Virus record (IMG/VR): IMGVR_UViG_3300044641_007713 | Location: 1-36,465 of that record | Reading direction: 5' to 3' (one strand) | From: a virus | DNA length: 36,465 bases | Shown: one piece after another, positions 28,462 through 35,877 of the stretch | How positions within the stretch are numbered: the stretch's first letter is position 1 | Layout: the number at the start of each line of letters is the position of its first letter | Made by a program: the position numbers and the translations under genes | The notes under the pieces: generated by a model | What the model was told of the DNA's origin: nothing | Seen by the model: the letters and a program-made list of their open reading frames with translations, nothing else | The model's database searches: none

Positions 28462-28654
28462 GAGTACAGTGCGTCTCTTCGTACTACAGAATAACCGCCG
28501 TTCCTTCATCGATGTCCCCTACGGCCAGCACCTAGAGACGCAAGCCGAACTCGAAATGACTGGCGCGGACGTGTACCACGCAGCTTTGCTCAGCTCCCCA
28601 CCCAAATCAAGAAAATTCTCCACTGGAGCTAGACTCAAGAAAAGACTGTATTGA
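28460..28654 (+). CDS. Small protein with divergent overlapping start
   Basis: A 64-residue protein from ATG 28460, whose start codon overlaps the start codon of the minus-strand gene (CATG, 28459-28462). Sequence: MSTVRLFVLQNNRRSFIDVP, then helix YGQHLETQAELEMTGADVYH and a basic end. Reads as a small head-operon protein; Function unknown. It is followed three bases later by the DnaT-like connector gene. Confidence 0.6.
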   Translation: MSTVRLFVLQNNRRSFIDVPYGQHLETQAELEMTGADVYHAALLSSPPKSRKFSTGARLKKRLY

Positions 28655-28657
28655 TTC

Positions 28658-29188
28658 GTGGCTGCAGTAATCGACGCCACTATTAGCGGGGCCGCAGCCA
28701 ACAGCTACGTGACGCTTGCTGCTGCCAACGCCTACTTCGAAACAGTCCCCGACTCCAGCACCTGGGTCAGCAAGACCGACGACCAGAAAAACCGCGCCCT
28801 AATCTCCGCAACCCGCTGGGTCGACGCCTTGAGTTTCTACGGCGACCGCTGTACCGAAACCCAAGCCCTCAAGTGGCCCCGCGACAACTACACAGTTGAC
28901 GGCATCGCCCTCGCCTGCACATTGATCCCCGAAGGCATCAAAACCGCCACCTACGAACTCGCCCGCGCCTTCGCCAACGACACCACCGCCATCACCGGCA
29001 CCACTGGCACCACCGGCATCTACGACGAAGTAGAACTCGGCGAACTCAAAGTCAAATACAACAAAACCTCCCAAACCAGCGGCGTCATCAACAACGTCTT
29101 CGACGTTTACCCTTGGCTCCAAACCTACCTTGGCGCCTATTGCATGGGTGGCGCTTCTAACTACGCCGTCCGTCTGTACCGCAACTGA
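28658..29188 (+). CDS. Head-tail connector, DnaT-like
   Basis: A 176-residue protein with GTG start at 28658. Pattern: ATISGAAANSYVTLAAANAY, FETVPDSSTWVSKTDDQKNR, ALISATRWVDALSFYGDRCT, ALKWPRDNYTVDG and IPEGIKTATYELARAFAND. The SYVT-AxAYF-W-KALIxATR-D-FxGxK-QxLxWPR-G-P-x-IKxAxxELA order is the phage family labelled putative DnaT-like ssDNA-binding protein, which sits at head-tail joining positions and is better seen as a connector (adaptor). The stop overlaps the next ATG (TGATG). Confidence 0.8.
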   Translation: MAAVIDATISGAAANSYVTLAAANAYFETVPDSSTWVSKTDDQKNRALISATRWVDALSFYGDRCTETQALKWPRDNYTVDGIALACTLIPEGIKTATYELARAFANDTTAITGTTGTTGIYDEVELGELKVKYNKTSQTSGVINNVFDVYPWLQTYLGAYCMGGASNYAVRLYRN

Positions 29189-29565
29189 TGTCCCGCATAG
29201 ACGACACCTTTGCCGCCGTACCCCCTGCCCTCCTCCGCCAGTGGGGCCAAGACATCACGTACATCAAAACCTCCACACCCCGCAACTACGACCCCACCAC
29301 TGGAGCAGTCAACGGAGCCGACATTTCCGTAACCGTTCGCGCTGTTATCACCCGCGTCAATCCCCGTGAATCTGAGGGCCTGTACCAAACAACTGATCTC
29401 AAAATCATCATTGGCGCTGCAGAGCTTGGCACGTATTACCCCACCGAAGCAGACCGCATCCGCTACCCACAAAACGGCATTACACGGGAAGCCAAAATTA
29501 TCGCCATCACCAGCTATCGCGGCGATAACCCGGTTCTCCACACTCTGATCGCGAGGCCCCAGTAA
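29188..29565 (+). CDS. Head-tail stopper/joining protein
   Basis: A 125-residue beta-rich protein: QWGQDITYIKTSTPRNYDPT, ISVTVRAVITRVNPRESEGL, DLKIIIGAAELGTYYPTEAD and REAKIIAITSYRGDNPVLHT. The size, beta pattern and its location between the connector and the gp10-like gene match stopper (head closure) proteins of siphoviruses. It overlaps both neighbours (TGATG, TAATG). Assigned by order and pattern. Confidence 0.7.
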   Translation: MSRIDDTFAAVPPALLRQWGQDITYIKTSTPRNYDPTTGAVNGADISVTVRAVITRVNPRESEGLYQTTDLKIIIGAAELGTYYPTEADRIRYPQNGITREAKIIAITSYRGDNPVLHTLIARPQ

Positions 29566-30113
29566 TGGCTCGCAGTAGAGGTCTCCTCAACGAACTGGAC
29601 CGTCTTGCCGCAAACATCGACCGCTTTGCGGTTGCTGCGTTTAGTCGCGGCCCCGCCCGCGCCGCCGAAGAAATTGTCGTCGATCTGCAAGAGGCCGGCC
29701 CTGTATGGTCCGGCAGATTTTCCAATTCTTGGCAGATCGAAACCTCTGACGGCCGCCGCACCGCCGGCACCGGCGCCCCTGGCACTCCTCGTCGTATTGC
29801 CGCTCCACTACTAAGTGGTCGTGGCTTCGCCTTCGACGACATCAAATATACGATCTCTAATTTTTCCCCTCACGCAGATGTAGCCCTGGATCTAGTCGAA
29901 AGCGATTACATCGACCCTGGCACACTTCCAATCAAGGAATACGACCGCGGCACACGCATCAGCGGCTATCGCGGCGACCTCATTGGCGACGATGAAGGCC
30001 CCAACCGCAGCACCGCTCCCCTCGACTGGTACCCCACCTATGTACAGGGAGGCGCTATCGACCGTCGAATTAAGCTGCAACTAGACACTGAACTAGGCCG
30101 CATACGACTATGA
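29565..30113 (+). CDS. Neck protein, HK97 gp10-like
   Basis: A 182-residue protein. N-terminal helix (LLNELDRLAANIDRFAVAAF) and strand VVDLQEAGPVWSGRFSNSW, the TGRLRNSW-like motif found in HK97 gp10/head-tail joining proteins, a variable middle (about 55-90) and a region around YDRGTRISGYRGDLIGDDEG. It follows the stopper and precedes the tail terminator, as expected for gp10-type neck proteins. Linked by TAATG and ATGA overlaps. Confidence 0.7.
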   Translation: MARSRGLLNELDRLAANIDRFAVAAFSRGPARAAEEIVVDLQEAGPVWSGRFSNSWQIETSDGRRTAGTGAPGTPRRIAAPLLSGRGFAFDDIKYTISNFSPHADVALDLVESDYIDPGTLPIKEYDRGTRISGYRGDLIGDDEGPNRSTAPLDWYPTYVQGGAIDRRIKLQLDTELGRIRL

Positions 30114-30541
30114 ACTACCAAGCCATCCGCGCCGCCGTCGAAAACCCGCTGCTTTCCGCGTTTGGCGCACTGGTACCGGCCGTCCCGGTCTATTTCGACA
30201 ACATCACAGCCGTCCCACCTAACACCACCACCGAATACATCCGAGTCAACGTAACCTTCGGACTCACCAATGATCCCACGCTTACTTCCAGCGTGGACAA
30301 CGCCCGTGGCGCCATCGTCATTCGCGTCTTCACCGAAAAAGGCCGCGGTCCCGCCCGCAACCAAACTCTTATCACTACAGCAGTAAACGTACTAGAAACG
30401 CTAAACAACTCCAATAAATCAACCACCGGCGTATTTTTTAGAGTTGGCAGTATCAACGGCCCTTCATTTTCCTCAACAGAGGAAGCGCCCCATTTTGTGG
30501 GACGCATTGAGACCTCCTACACGGCAACTGTGTTGTCGTAA
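30110..30541 (+). CDS. Tail terminator protein (DUF4128-like)
   Basis: A 143-residue protein, ATGA-coupled to the neck gene. Pattern: MNYQAIRAAVENPLLSAFGA, PVYFDNITAVPPNTTTEYIR, VNVTFGLTNDPTL, GAIVIRVFTEKGRGPARNQT and TSYTATVLS. The early FDN-P-YIRxxV and GxxxIxVFxxxGxG motifs match DUF4128/tail-terminator proteins that cap the tail tube and set its end. Next gene is the tail tube. Confidence 0.78.
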   Translation: MNYQAIRAAVENPLLSAFGALVPAVPVYFDNITAVPPNTTTEYIRVNVTFGLTNDPTLTSSVDNARGAIVIRVFTEKGRGPARNQTLITTAVNVLETLNNSNKSTTGVFFRVGSINGPSFSSTEEAPHFVGRIETSYTATVLS

Positions 30542-30616
30542 GTAATGCTTTGTACAGGCGCTAACCTGTATTAAGCCGGGCAGTGCCCGCCCTTATCCCA
30601 TTCTTTGGTACGCCCC
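30542..30616 (+). other. Two hairpins in leader of tail tube gene
   Basis: TACAGG-CGCTAA-CCTGTA (30553-30570) and CGGGC-AGT-GCCCG (30577-30589) form two neat stem-loops in the 75-base gap before the tail tube gene. Neither has a U-run. They may stabilise the mRNA of this highly expressed gene or be processing sites; no gene is present. Confidence 0.5.
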
Positions 30617-31387
30617 ATGGCCACCACTGTCCTGTCCGGCACGTCCGGCGCTCTCTACTACAAACCCGCCGGCACCACTGGCACTTTTGGCGAATCTGGC
30701 GTCAATGCCAGCACCGATGTCATCACCGTTGCCCCCTACCTGAACTTCAAGGTTGGCGACCCGGTGAAATTTCGTGTGGTTAACAGCCAAACCGGTGAGG
30801 CTGGTACCGGCACGCTGCCTGCACCAATTAGCGCAGCAACCACGTACTACGTTCTCAGCTACACCGCTGCGACTGGTGCTCTGACCGTCTCCACGTCTGC
30901 CGGTGGCACCATCCTGGCCATCACCGACGACGGCACCGCAGCTGCCCCCAACGAGTTTGAGGTTTACTACGCCGACTTCGCCGTTGTCGGCCAAGTCCGC
31001 GACTGGAGCTTTGAAATCAGCCGCGCTGAAATCGACGTCACCACCATCGGTCAAACCCCTGGTCAGTACGTGCCCTTCCGCACCTACATCAGCGGCTTCG
31101 GCGACGGTACCGGCACCGCAACGGTCTACATGACCGACGAAGACGCCGCCCTGTCCAACCGGATGATTGAGGACGTGCTGCAGCGCCAACAAAATGGCGC
31201 CGCCTTCAAGCTCTACACCGACCGCGTTTTTAGCGGCGGCACCCTGAGCGAAACCCTCAGTCGCTCCATCTCCTTCGATGCAGTGCTGACCTCGGCCAGC
31301 CTGAACATCAACCCCGACGACGCCCAATCGGTGACCGTCAACTTCCGCCCCTCTGGCACTCCTACCTTCGACTTCGCCAAGTCCTGA
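30617..31387 (+). CDS. Major tail tube protein
   Basis: A 256-residue protein from ATG 30617. N-terminal strand GTSGALYYKPAGTTGTFGES, a central Thr/Ala-rich inserted beta domain (about 60-115), then DWSFEISRAEIDVTTIGQTP, GQYVPFRTYISGFGDGTGTA, the helix NRMIEDVLQRQQNGAAFKLY and SISFDAVLTSASLNINPDDA. The EIxRAEIDVTTIGQ and the helix-plus-strand end are typical of siphovirus tail tube proteins. It sits between tail terminator and chaperones, and is followed by a strong terminator. Confidence 0.82.
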   Translation: MATTVLSGTSGALYYKPAGTTGTFGESGVNASTDVITVAPYLNFKVGDPVKFRVVNSQTGEAGTGTLPAPISAATTYYVLSYTAATGALTVSTSAGGTILAITDDGTAAAPNEFEVYYADFAVVGQVRDWSFEISRAEIDVTTIGQTPGQYVPFRTYISGFGDGTGTATVYMTDEDAALSNRMIEDVLQRQQNGAAFKLYTDRVFSGGTLSETLSRSISFDAVLTSASLNINPDDAQSVTVNFRPSGTPTFDFAKS

Positions 31388-31409
31388 TAGGCTATCGCCG
31401 GCCAGATTC

Positions 31410-31440
31410 AGCAAACCGCCCCAGTCACCTGGGGCTTTTT
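31410..31440 (+). terminator. Intrinsic terminator after tail tube gene
   Basis: GCCCCAG (31418-31424) and CTGGGGC (31429-31435) form a 7-bp stem with loop TCAC followed by TTTTT; the stem can be extended by AGCAAA (31410-31415) with TTTGCT downstream. Strong rightward terminator. Confidence 0.92.
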
Positions 31441-31454
31441 GCTGTCTAGTCCGC

Positions 31455-31460
31455 TACAGT
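31455..31460 (+). promoter_or_regulatory. Candidate -10 TACAGT before chaperone gene
   Basis: TACAGT lies 25-30 bases upstream of the chaperone ATG, right after the tail tube terminator, inside CTACAGTAG. No consensus -35 is seen. It is one of several TACxGT/TAGTA elements upstream of genes in this window. Confidence 0.35.
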
Positions 31461-31484
31461 AGAAACCATAAACAAGCACTTCTT

Positions 31485-31826
31485 ATGCCTGTTCCAGTTC
31501 GCGCCATTGACCGCCTGCGTAAGGCCGCCAACCTGGAGCCCGTCAAAAAGACCGTCGAACTGTCTGACGGCACCACCTTTGAAATGTGGGTGGCACCCCT
31601 GACGATGGCCGAGCGCGAACGCGCCCAGAAACAAGCCAAGTCCGACGACGCCAACGCTTTTGCCCTCCAACTGCTGATCGCCAAAGCCCTCGACGACACT
31701 GGCGCCAAGATTTTCAGCGTCGGCGAAATCGACGTACTAAAGAACGAAGTCAAGGACAAGGATCTCCAAGCCTTGATGCTGGCAATCCTGACCGACGACG
31801 CGGAGCCCATCGACCCAAAATCCTGA
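31485..31826 (+). CDS. Tail assembly chaperone, short form (gpG-like)
   Basis: A 113-residue protein in the position of lambda gpG, between the tail tube and tape measure genes. Sequence: IDRLRKAANLEPVKKTVELS, FEMWVAPLTMAERERAQKQA, FALQLLIAKALDDTGAKIFS and KDLQALMLAILTDDAE. Its 3' end carries the slippery heptamer C CCA AAA (31814-31820) in the zero frame three codons before the stop. It coats the tape measure during tail assembly. The long form is listed separately. Confidence 0.85.
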   Translation: MPVPVRAIDRLRKAANLEPVKKTVELSDGTTFEMWVAPLTMAERERAQKQAKSDDANAFALQLLIAKALDDTGAKIFSVGEIDVLKNEVKDKDLQALMLAILTDDAEPIDPKS

Positions 31827-32011
31827 GCGCCGAACTCCGTAAGGACAACTGGCTCATGCTCCAATTCGGAGTCGCCAAAGAGCTAGGCAAAACCCTTACG
31901 GAGATCAGCACCACCATGACCGCCGAAGAACTCCTCGGCTGGAGCGCCTATTTCAGCATCCTCAATGAGGACCAGCAAAAAGAGCTAGAAAAAGCCAAAC
32001 GCCGCCGCTAA
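31485..32011 (+). CDS. Tail assembly chaperone, -1 frameshift product (gpGT-like)
   Basis: A -1 slip at CCCAAAA (31814-31820; zero-frame codons CCA AAA) joins the first 112 codons to a second open frame ending at 32011, giving about 175 residues: the junction reads EPIDPK then ILSAELRKDNWLML. The C-terminal part (FGVAKELGKTLTEISTTMTA, EELLGWSAYFSILNEDQQKE) is too close and in the wrong frame to be a normal downstream gene, and no ribosome-binding site precedes its first ATG (31857). Lambda G/GT and most siphoviruses use the same arrangement. Confidence 0.82.
31814..31820 (+). other. Slippery heptamer CCCAAAA for -1 frameshift
   Basis: The sequence fits X XXY YYZ with X=C, Y=A, Z=A, in the correct phase relative to the short chaperone frame (codons start at multiples of 3: 31815 CCA, 31818 AAA). 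After slipping, the ribosome continues ATC CTG AGC. The zero-frame stop follows at 31824-31826. No clear downstream pseudoknot was identified by eye. Confidence 0.8.
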
Positions 32012-32026
32012 CCCCGGCGGCTTTTT
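32001..32026 (+). terminator. Terminator overlapping the chaperone stop, before tape measure
   Basis: GCCGCCG (32001-32007) and CGGCGGC (32015-32021) form a 7-bp GC stem whose loop includes the TAA stop, followed by TTTTT. Ribosomes reaching the frameshift stop would cover the hairpin, so tape-measure transcription could be linked to frameshifted translation. Confidence 0.88.
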
Positions 32027-32062
32027 GTCGCGTAAACTGAAGTACCAGAGGATAGCGGCACC

Positions 32063-35000
32063 GTGGCCTACAGAGCCGATATTGAAATTGGCGTTAGAGG
32101 CGCACAAAATTTAGAGCAACTTCGCTCTGTCATTAACCAAACAGCTAGAGCTGTTGATAGCCTCAACGAAGTAGTCGGACAACGCGGACGACTGGTACAA
32201 AGCATACAAAATTATACAAATAATTTAGATCGTGCCGCTCAATCTTTAAGAAGAGTAGGTGCCGGTACTGAAGCAGAAAGCAAAGCAATTCGTGAGTATG
32301 TACAAATTCTTGGTCAAACCAATGCAGCACGAGAACGCCAAAACGATCTTATTGAAGAGCAAATCCGTCTTCAACAAACAGCTGCACGCACGGCAAAATT
32401 ATCCGCAGGCGGCATCCGCGAAAATCCCAACCAATATGCCGGTCCAATCGGTCCAGGACCAGCATCTCCTGTTGCGCTTAGCAGCAAACTCTATGGACGT
32501 CTTGAACAGGCAATTGAAGCACAAGTAACGTCGCTTACCGATGCAGCAAAGCAATTAAACCTTAACAACAGTTGGAACACATTTTTTGAAGAAGCAGCAC
32601 AACTAGCTACAGAACTCAAACAAACCACAGCAGCAAAAGAACTAAACCTCAAGAGTAGCTGGAACACATTTTTTGAAGAAGCAGCACAACTAGCTACAGA
32701 AATAAAAGCCGCTGCACAGCGTACTTCTGCAGAAGTTCGAGCCAGTGAAGGTGCTGCAAGTGCTGCTGCACGCGAACGGCTAGCAGCAGCTGCAGTCCAA
32801 GGCCGTGGTGGCGTGGTTATGCGACCCATTGCTGGCGCAGCCTACGCCACACCTGCAGGCCCCGGCGGTTCTGGTGTAACTGGTGCTAGTGCCGTTGCTG
32901 CAAGTGCTGCTATTGAGCGTCAAGTCGCTCAAACCCGCCGTACAGAAGCCCAAGCAGAACTAAAAATTGTCAAAGACCGTGGTATCGCAGAAAACTACAT
33001 TGCTGGCGTAATAAATCGTCGTCTTGCAGCAAAAGCAAAAGAACTGGAACTTGAACGACAGCAAACTGCCGAAGTAGAAAAACGCGCTGCGTCTGAACGT
33101 CGTAAAAGAACAGAAAACGTCATTATCGGCGGCGCCTTCCCGATGCTGTTCGGTGCCGGCCCTGGCGCTGTACTAGGTGGCGCAGCAGGCGGTTTAATTC
33201 CAGGCAACCCCATGTTGTCTGTCGCCACCAGTGCTCTTGGCGCTGTGCTGGATCAGTTTGCGGCACAAGCCACAGAACTCGGCAAATCTCTCCAAGACCC
33301 GATTAAAAACTTTGACGCTCTAAAAGAAGCCAACCTACTCGCCAGTAGCAGCCAAGAACGCTACATTCAAAAACTAATTGAATCTGGCAAAGTAGCCGAA
33401 GCTCAAGCTGCAATTCAAGCCGAACTATTCAAAAAAGTAAGCACTCAAGGCGTAGCTGATCTCCAAAACCTTGGAGCAGCCAGTACCAAACTGTCCAGAG
33501 CTTGGGCCGAGTTCAACCTACAACTACAAACTGCCATTGCCGGCCCCATGGCCGGTCTCCTCAGCTGGCTTGCTGGGATTGTAAACATCAGCAATGAAGT
33601 TAGTAGAAAAAACGCAGCCACAGAAAGTTTTCTAACTGAGTTATCAAAAAATCCAAAACAGTACCAAGCGTATCTACGCGAAAGCTCTGCCATGGCAGCC
33701 GCAAACAGCGGACGTGTAAATGAAGCTGCTGTTCAAGCTTTACGGGAACGCTACATGCCTGGAGGAGTACCCACAGGCACAAACCTATCCGCTGCGTCCC
33801 AAGAAACAATAAAACTAGAAAAAGCAAAAACCTCTGAACTGAAGGCACAGGTAGACTTGGCGGCTAAGCAGCTATCGCTGGCAGGTGTCGATGTAAATAT
33901 CAATCGTGAAGGGTACTCTGTGCGTGCCAAAGACGTAGCACTACAAGAGTACAAAAATAAATTGCTGGAGATCCAAAACCTCGCTGCCCGTGAAGGATAC
34001 AACGCCGAACGTAATACTTTGATGATTCGCGAAGCGAACTTAAACTACGCAGCAAAACTCAATAACATTGACGCACAGGTCCGCGAATCTGCAGCCCGTG
34101 CCGCCAAAGAAGCCGCCGAACAAAGAAAACGTGAATACCTAGAGCAGCTAGATATTGTACTGCAAATAAATACGGCTAGGGGAGAGCTGCGAAAGATACA
34201 AACTGATATGGTTACATACACAAAAGGAGAATCCGAAGGTCTTCGAGTACAAGCGGGTTTTATAAAAGACGATCTAACCGCTAGGCTCGAAGCCTTAAAA
34301 ATTGAAAGAGATAAAGCGTTAGCAAACACAACAAATGTGTACAACAGCGGTTTAATTGTTCAACTTTATAAACAGCAGGTAACTAACGCAAAACAGCTAG
34401 CCTCTTTAGAGAGTAATAAACTAGTTGCACTTGCTAATCAGTTAGATCTTCAAGAAAAATTAACTCGTGTTTCTGAAGAACGTGCCAGAGGGCAGCAGCT
34501 ACGTGGCCTCGAAACACAGGCCCAAAAACTAGGCATTAATGTTGCCAATCCTTTTGGAGGTCCTGCTGCGGAAGAAGCCCTATTGCAACTGGATCAACAG
34601 ATACGAAGAACTGAGTTACTGGGCGAACAGACAAATAAAATAGTAGATTTAACAGAAAAATTAAATGTAGCAAAAGCTAATTACCAAGACAAAGCCGTAG
34701 AAGATTACACAAATCAAATTGCTTTAGAGCAAGCCCATCAGATTCAATTGATGGAACGTCTTGGAATTCTGGATCAGCTGGAGAAAAAGCAGCTGCAACA
34801 AAATCAACTGATGCAACAGTACGGAAGTATTGTTACCAACGAGTTGTCCACGGCAATGTCCGGCGCCGTAACAGCTGTTGTTAATGGTACGGGCACCGTA
34901 CAGGAAGCGTTTGCCACGATGTTCCAAAACATCGGTCAAGCGTTTCTTGACATGGCAACACGCATGATTGCGCAGGCGCTAATAATGAAAGTTCTCGGCA

Positions 35001-35350
35001 TTTTAATGCCTGGCAGTAACACAGCAGCGGTAGCCGATCCACTGGCCAACTTCAACGCTGGTGCGCTTCAGTACAGAGCTGCCGGCGGCCCCGTCACCGG
35101 TGGCTCGCCTTACATCGTCGGTGAACGCGGCCCTGAACTGTTCGTACCTGGCCGTAGCGGCTCCATCGTGGCCAACAACCAACTGGCTGGAGGTGGCGAC
35201 ACCATTGTCAACGGGGGTATCAACATCACCGTCGAAAACACAGGCGAAAGCCTTGGCGCGGAAGCCCAGAAGCAGATCGCCCGTCAAGTCCAAGGTATTG
35301 TGATGGGAACGCTGATGAATGAACGGCGTAGCGGAGGGATGCTGCGATGA
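32063..35350 (+). CDS. Tail tape measure protein
   Basis: A 1095-residue protein with GTG start at 32063 (AGAGGA upstream). Long alternating coiled coils (for example QQTAARTAKLSAGGIRENP-flanking helices and AKAKELELERQQTAEVEKRA), a glycine-rich hydrophobic zone at about 350-390 (IIGGAFPMLFGAGPGAVLGG), a second coiled-coil region, and the C-terminal tape-measure signature GGPVTGGSPYIVGERGPELF with PGRSGSIVANNQL. It sets tail length and helps DNA pass the envelope. A 29-residue tandem duplication lies at about 161-218. The gene is visibly more AT-rich than its neighbours in two zones. It overlaps the next gene by ATGA. Confidence 0.93.
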   Translation: MAYRADIEIGVRGAQNLEQLRSVINQTARAVDSLNEVVGQRGRLVQSIQNYTNNLDRAAQSLRRVGAGTEAESKAIREYVQILGQTNAARERQNDLIEEQIRLQQTAARTAKLSAGGIRENPNQYAGPIGPGPASPVALSSKLYGRLEQAIEAQVTSLTDAAKQLNLNNSWNTFFEEAAQLATELKQTTAAKELNLKSSWNTFFEEAAQLATEIKAAAQRTSAEVRASEGAASAAARERLAAAAVQGRGGVVMRPIAGAAYATPAGPGGSGVTGASAVAASAAIERQVAQTRRTEAQAELKIVKDRGIAENYIAGVINRRLAAKAKELELERQQTAEVEKRAASERRKRTENVIIGGAFPMLFGAGPGAVLGGAAGGLIPGNPMLSVATSALGAVLDQFAAQATELGKSLQDPIKNFDALKEANLLASSSQERYIQKLIESGKVAEAQAAIQAELFKKVSTQGVADLQNLGAASTKLSRAWAEFNLQLQTAIAGPMAGLLSWLAGIVNISNEVSRKNAATESFLTELSKNPKQYQAYLRESSAMAAANSGRVNEAAVQALRERYMPGGVPTGTNLSAASQETIKLEKAKTSELKAQVDLAAKQLSLAGVDVNINREGYSVRAKDVALQEYKNKLLEIQNLAAREGYNAERNTLMIREANLNYAAKLNNIDAQVRESAARAAKEAAEQRKREYLEQLDIVLQINTARGELRKIQTDMVTYTKGESEGLRVQAGFIKDDLTARLEALKIERDKALANTTNVYNSGLIVQLYKQQVTNAKQLASLESNKLVALANQLDLQEKLTRVSEERARGQQLRGLETQAQKLGINVANPFGGPAAEEALLQLDQQIRRTELLGEQTNKIVDLTEKLNVAKANYQDKAVEDYTNQIALEQAHQIQLMERLGILDQLEKKQLQQNQLMQQYGSIVTNELSTAMSGAVTAVVNGTGTVQEAFATMFQNIGQAFLDMATRMIAQALIMKVLGILMPGSNTAAVADPLANFNAGALQYRAAGGPVTGGSPYIVGERGPELFVPGRSGSIVANNQLAGGGDTIVNGGINITVENTGESLGAEAQKQIARQVQGIVMGTLMNERRSGGMLR
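32573..32701 (+). repeat. Tandem duplication inside the tape measure gene
   Basis: A 42-base exact repeat (32573-32614 and 32660-32701) with an 87-base (29-codon) offset; both copies encode SWNTFFEEAAQLATE and flanking residues are also similar (QLNLNN / ELNLKS). This is a recent in-frame duplication that lengthens the tape measure by about 29 residues. Confidence 0.9.
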
Positions 35351-35877
35351 GCGCAATCGGTTTCCTCGACATCGACGACCTGCGCCTGAGCTTTGAGGCA
35401 ACCGTCAGACGCAGCACCCGCAGCCAACGGGTGCAGTTTGGCGACGGCTACAGCCAAATCATCACAGACGGCCTTAACGCCGAAAACGAAGTGTGGCAGT
35501 GCCGCACCCCTCCCATGAACGGCCTAGACACCTGGGGCCTTGAGGCATACCTGCTGCGCAAACGCGGCACCTCCTTTGCCTGGACCGACCCAGAAGCCAC
35601 CAAAGTCTTCTACGGCCAATTTGCTGCTGGCACACTAACTCTCGGCTATACCAATATCAGCACACTGGACTTAGAAGGTTATACCCGTCCTACTAACTAC
35701 ACAGCCAACCTTTCTTCGGGCGTACTGACTGCAGTCACCATTCCAAACTCACGTCCTATCAAGATCACACTGGGTCTTTCCGCCAAACAGTACGTTGTTC
35801 GCGACGGCTGGGAAATCAGCCACATTGGCCCCGACATTTACGGCGTTAGCTTTGAACTGGAGCGTGTTTACACATGA
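35347..35877 (+). CDS. Minor tail protein (lambda gpM-like)
   Basis: A 176-residue protein, ATGA-coupled to the tape measure. Pattern: VRRSTRSQRVQFGDGYSQII, GLNAENEVWQCRTPPM, a helix LEAYLLRKRGTSFAWTDPEA and FELERVYT at the end. The QRVxFGDGYxQ motif and FxWTxP identify the phage minor tail protein family (lambda M), which forms part of the tail tip. Here it is longer than lambda M (109 residues) because of a C-terminal beta region (about 95-175). Confidence 0.88.
   Translation: MSAIGFLDIDDLRLSFEATVRRSTRSQRVQFGDGYSQIITDGLNAENEVWQCRTPPMNGLDTWGLEAYLLRKRGTSFAWTDPEATKVFYGQFAAGTLTLGYTNISTLDLEGYTRPTNYTANLSSGVLTAVTIPNSRPIKITLGLSAKQYVVRDGWEISHIGPDIYGVSFELERVYT

Noticed and set aside
31586-32011. Independent 141-codon gene overlapping the tail chaperone
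   Set aside because: Its first part is just the alternative frame of the chaperone gene; a -1 frameshift at CCCAAAA explains the second half better.
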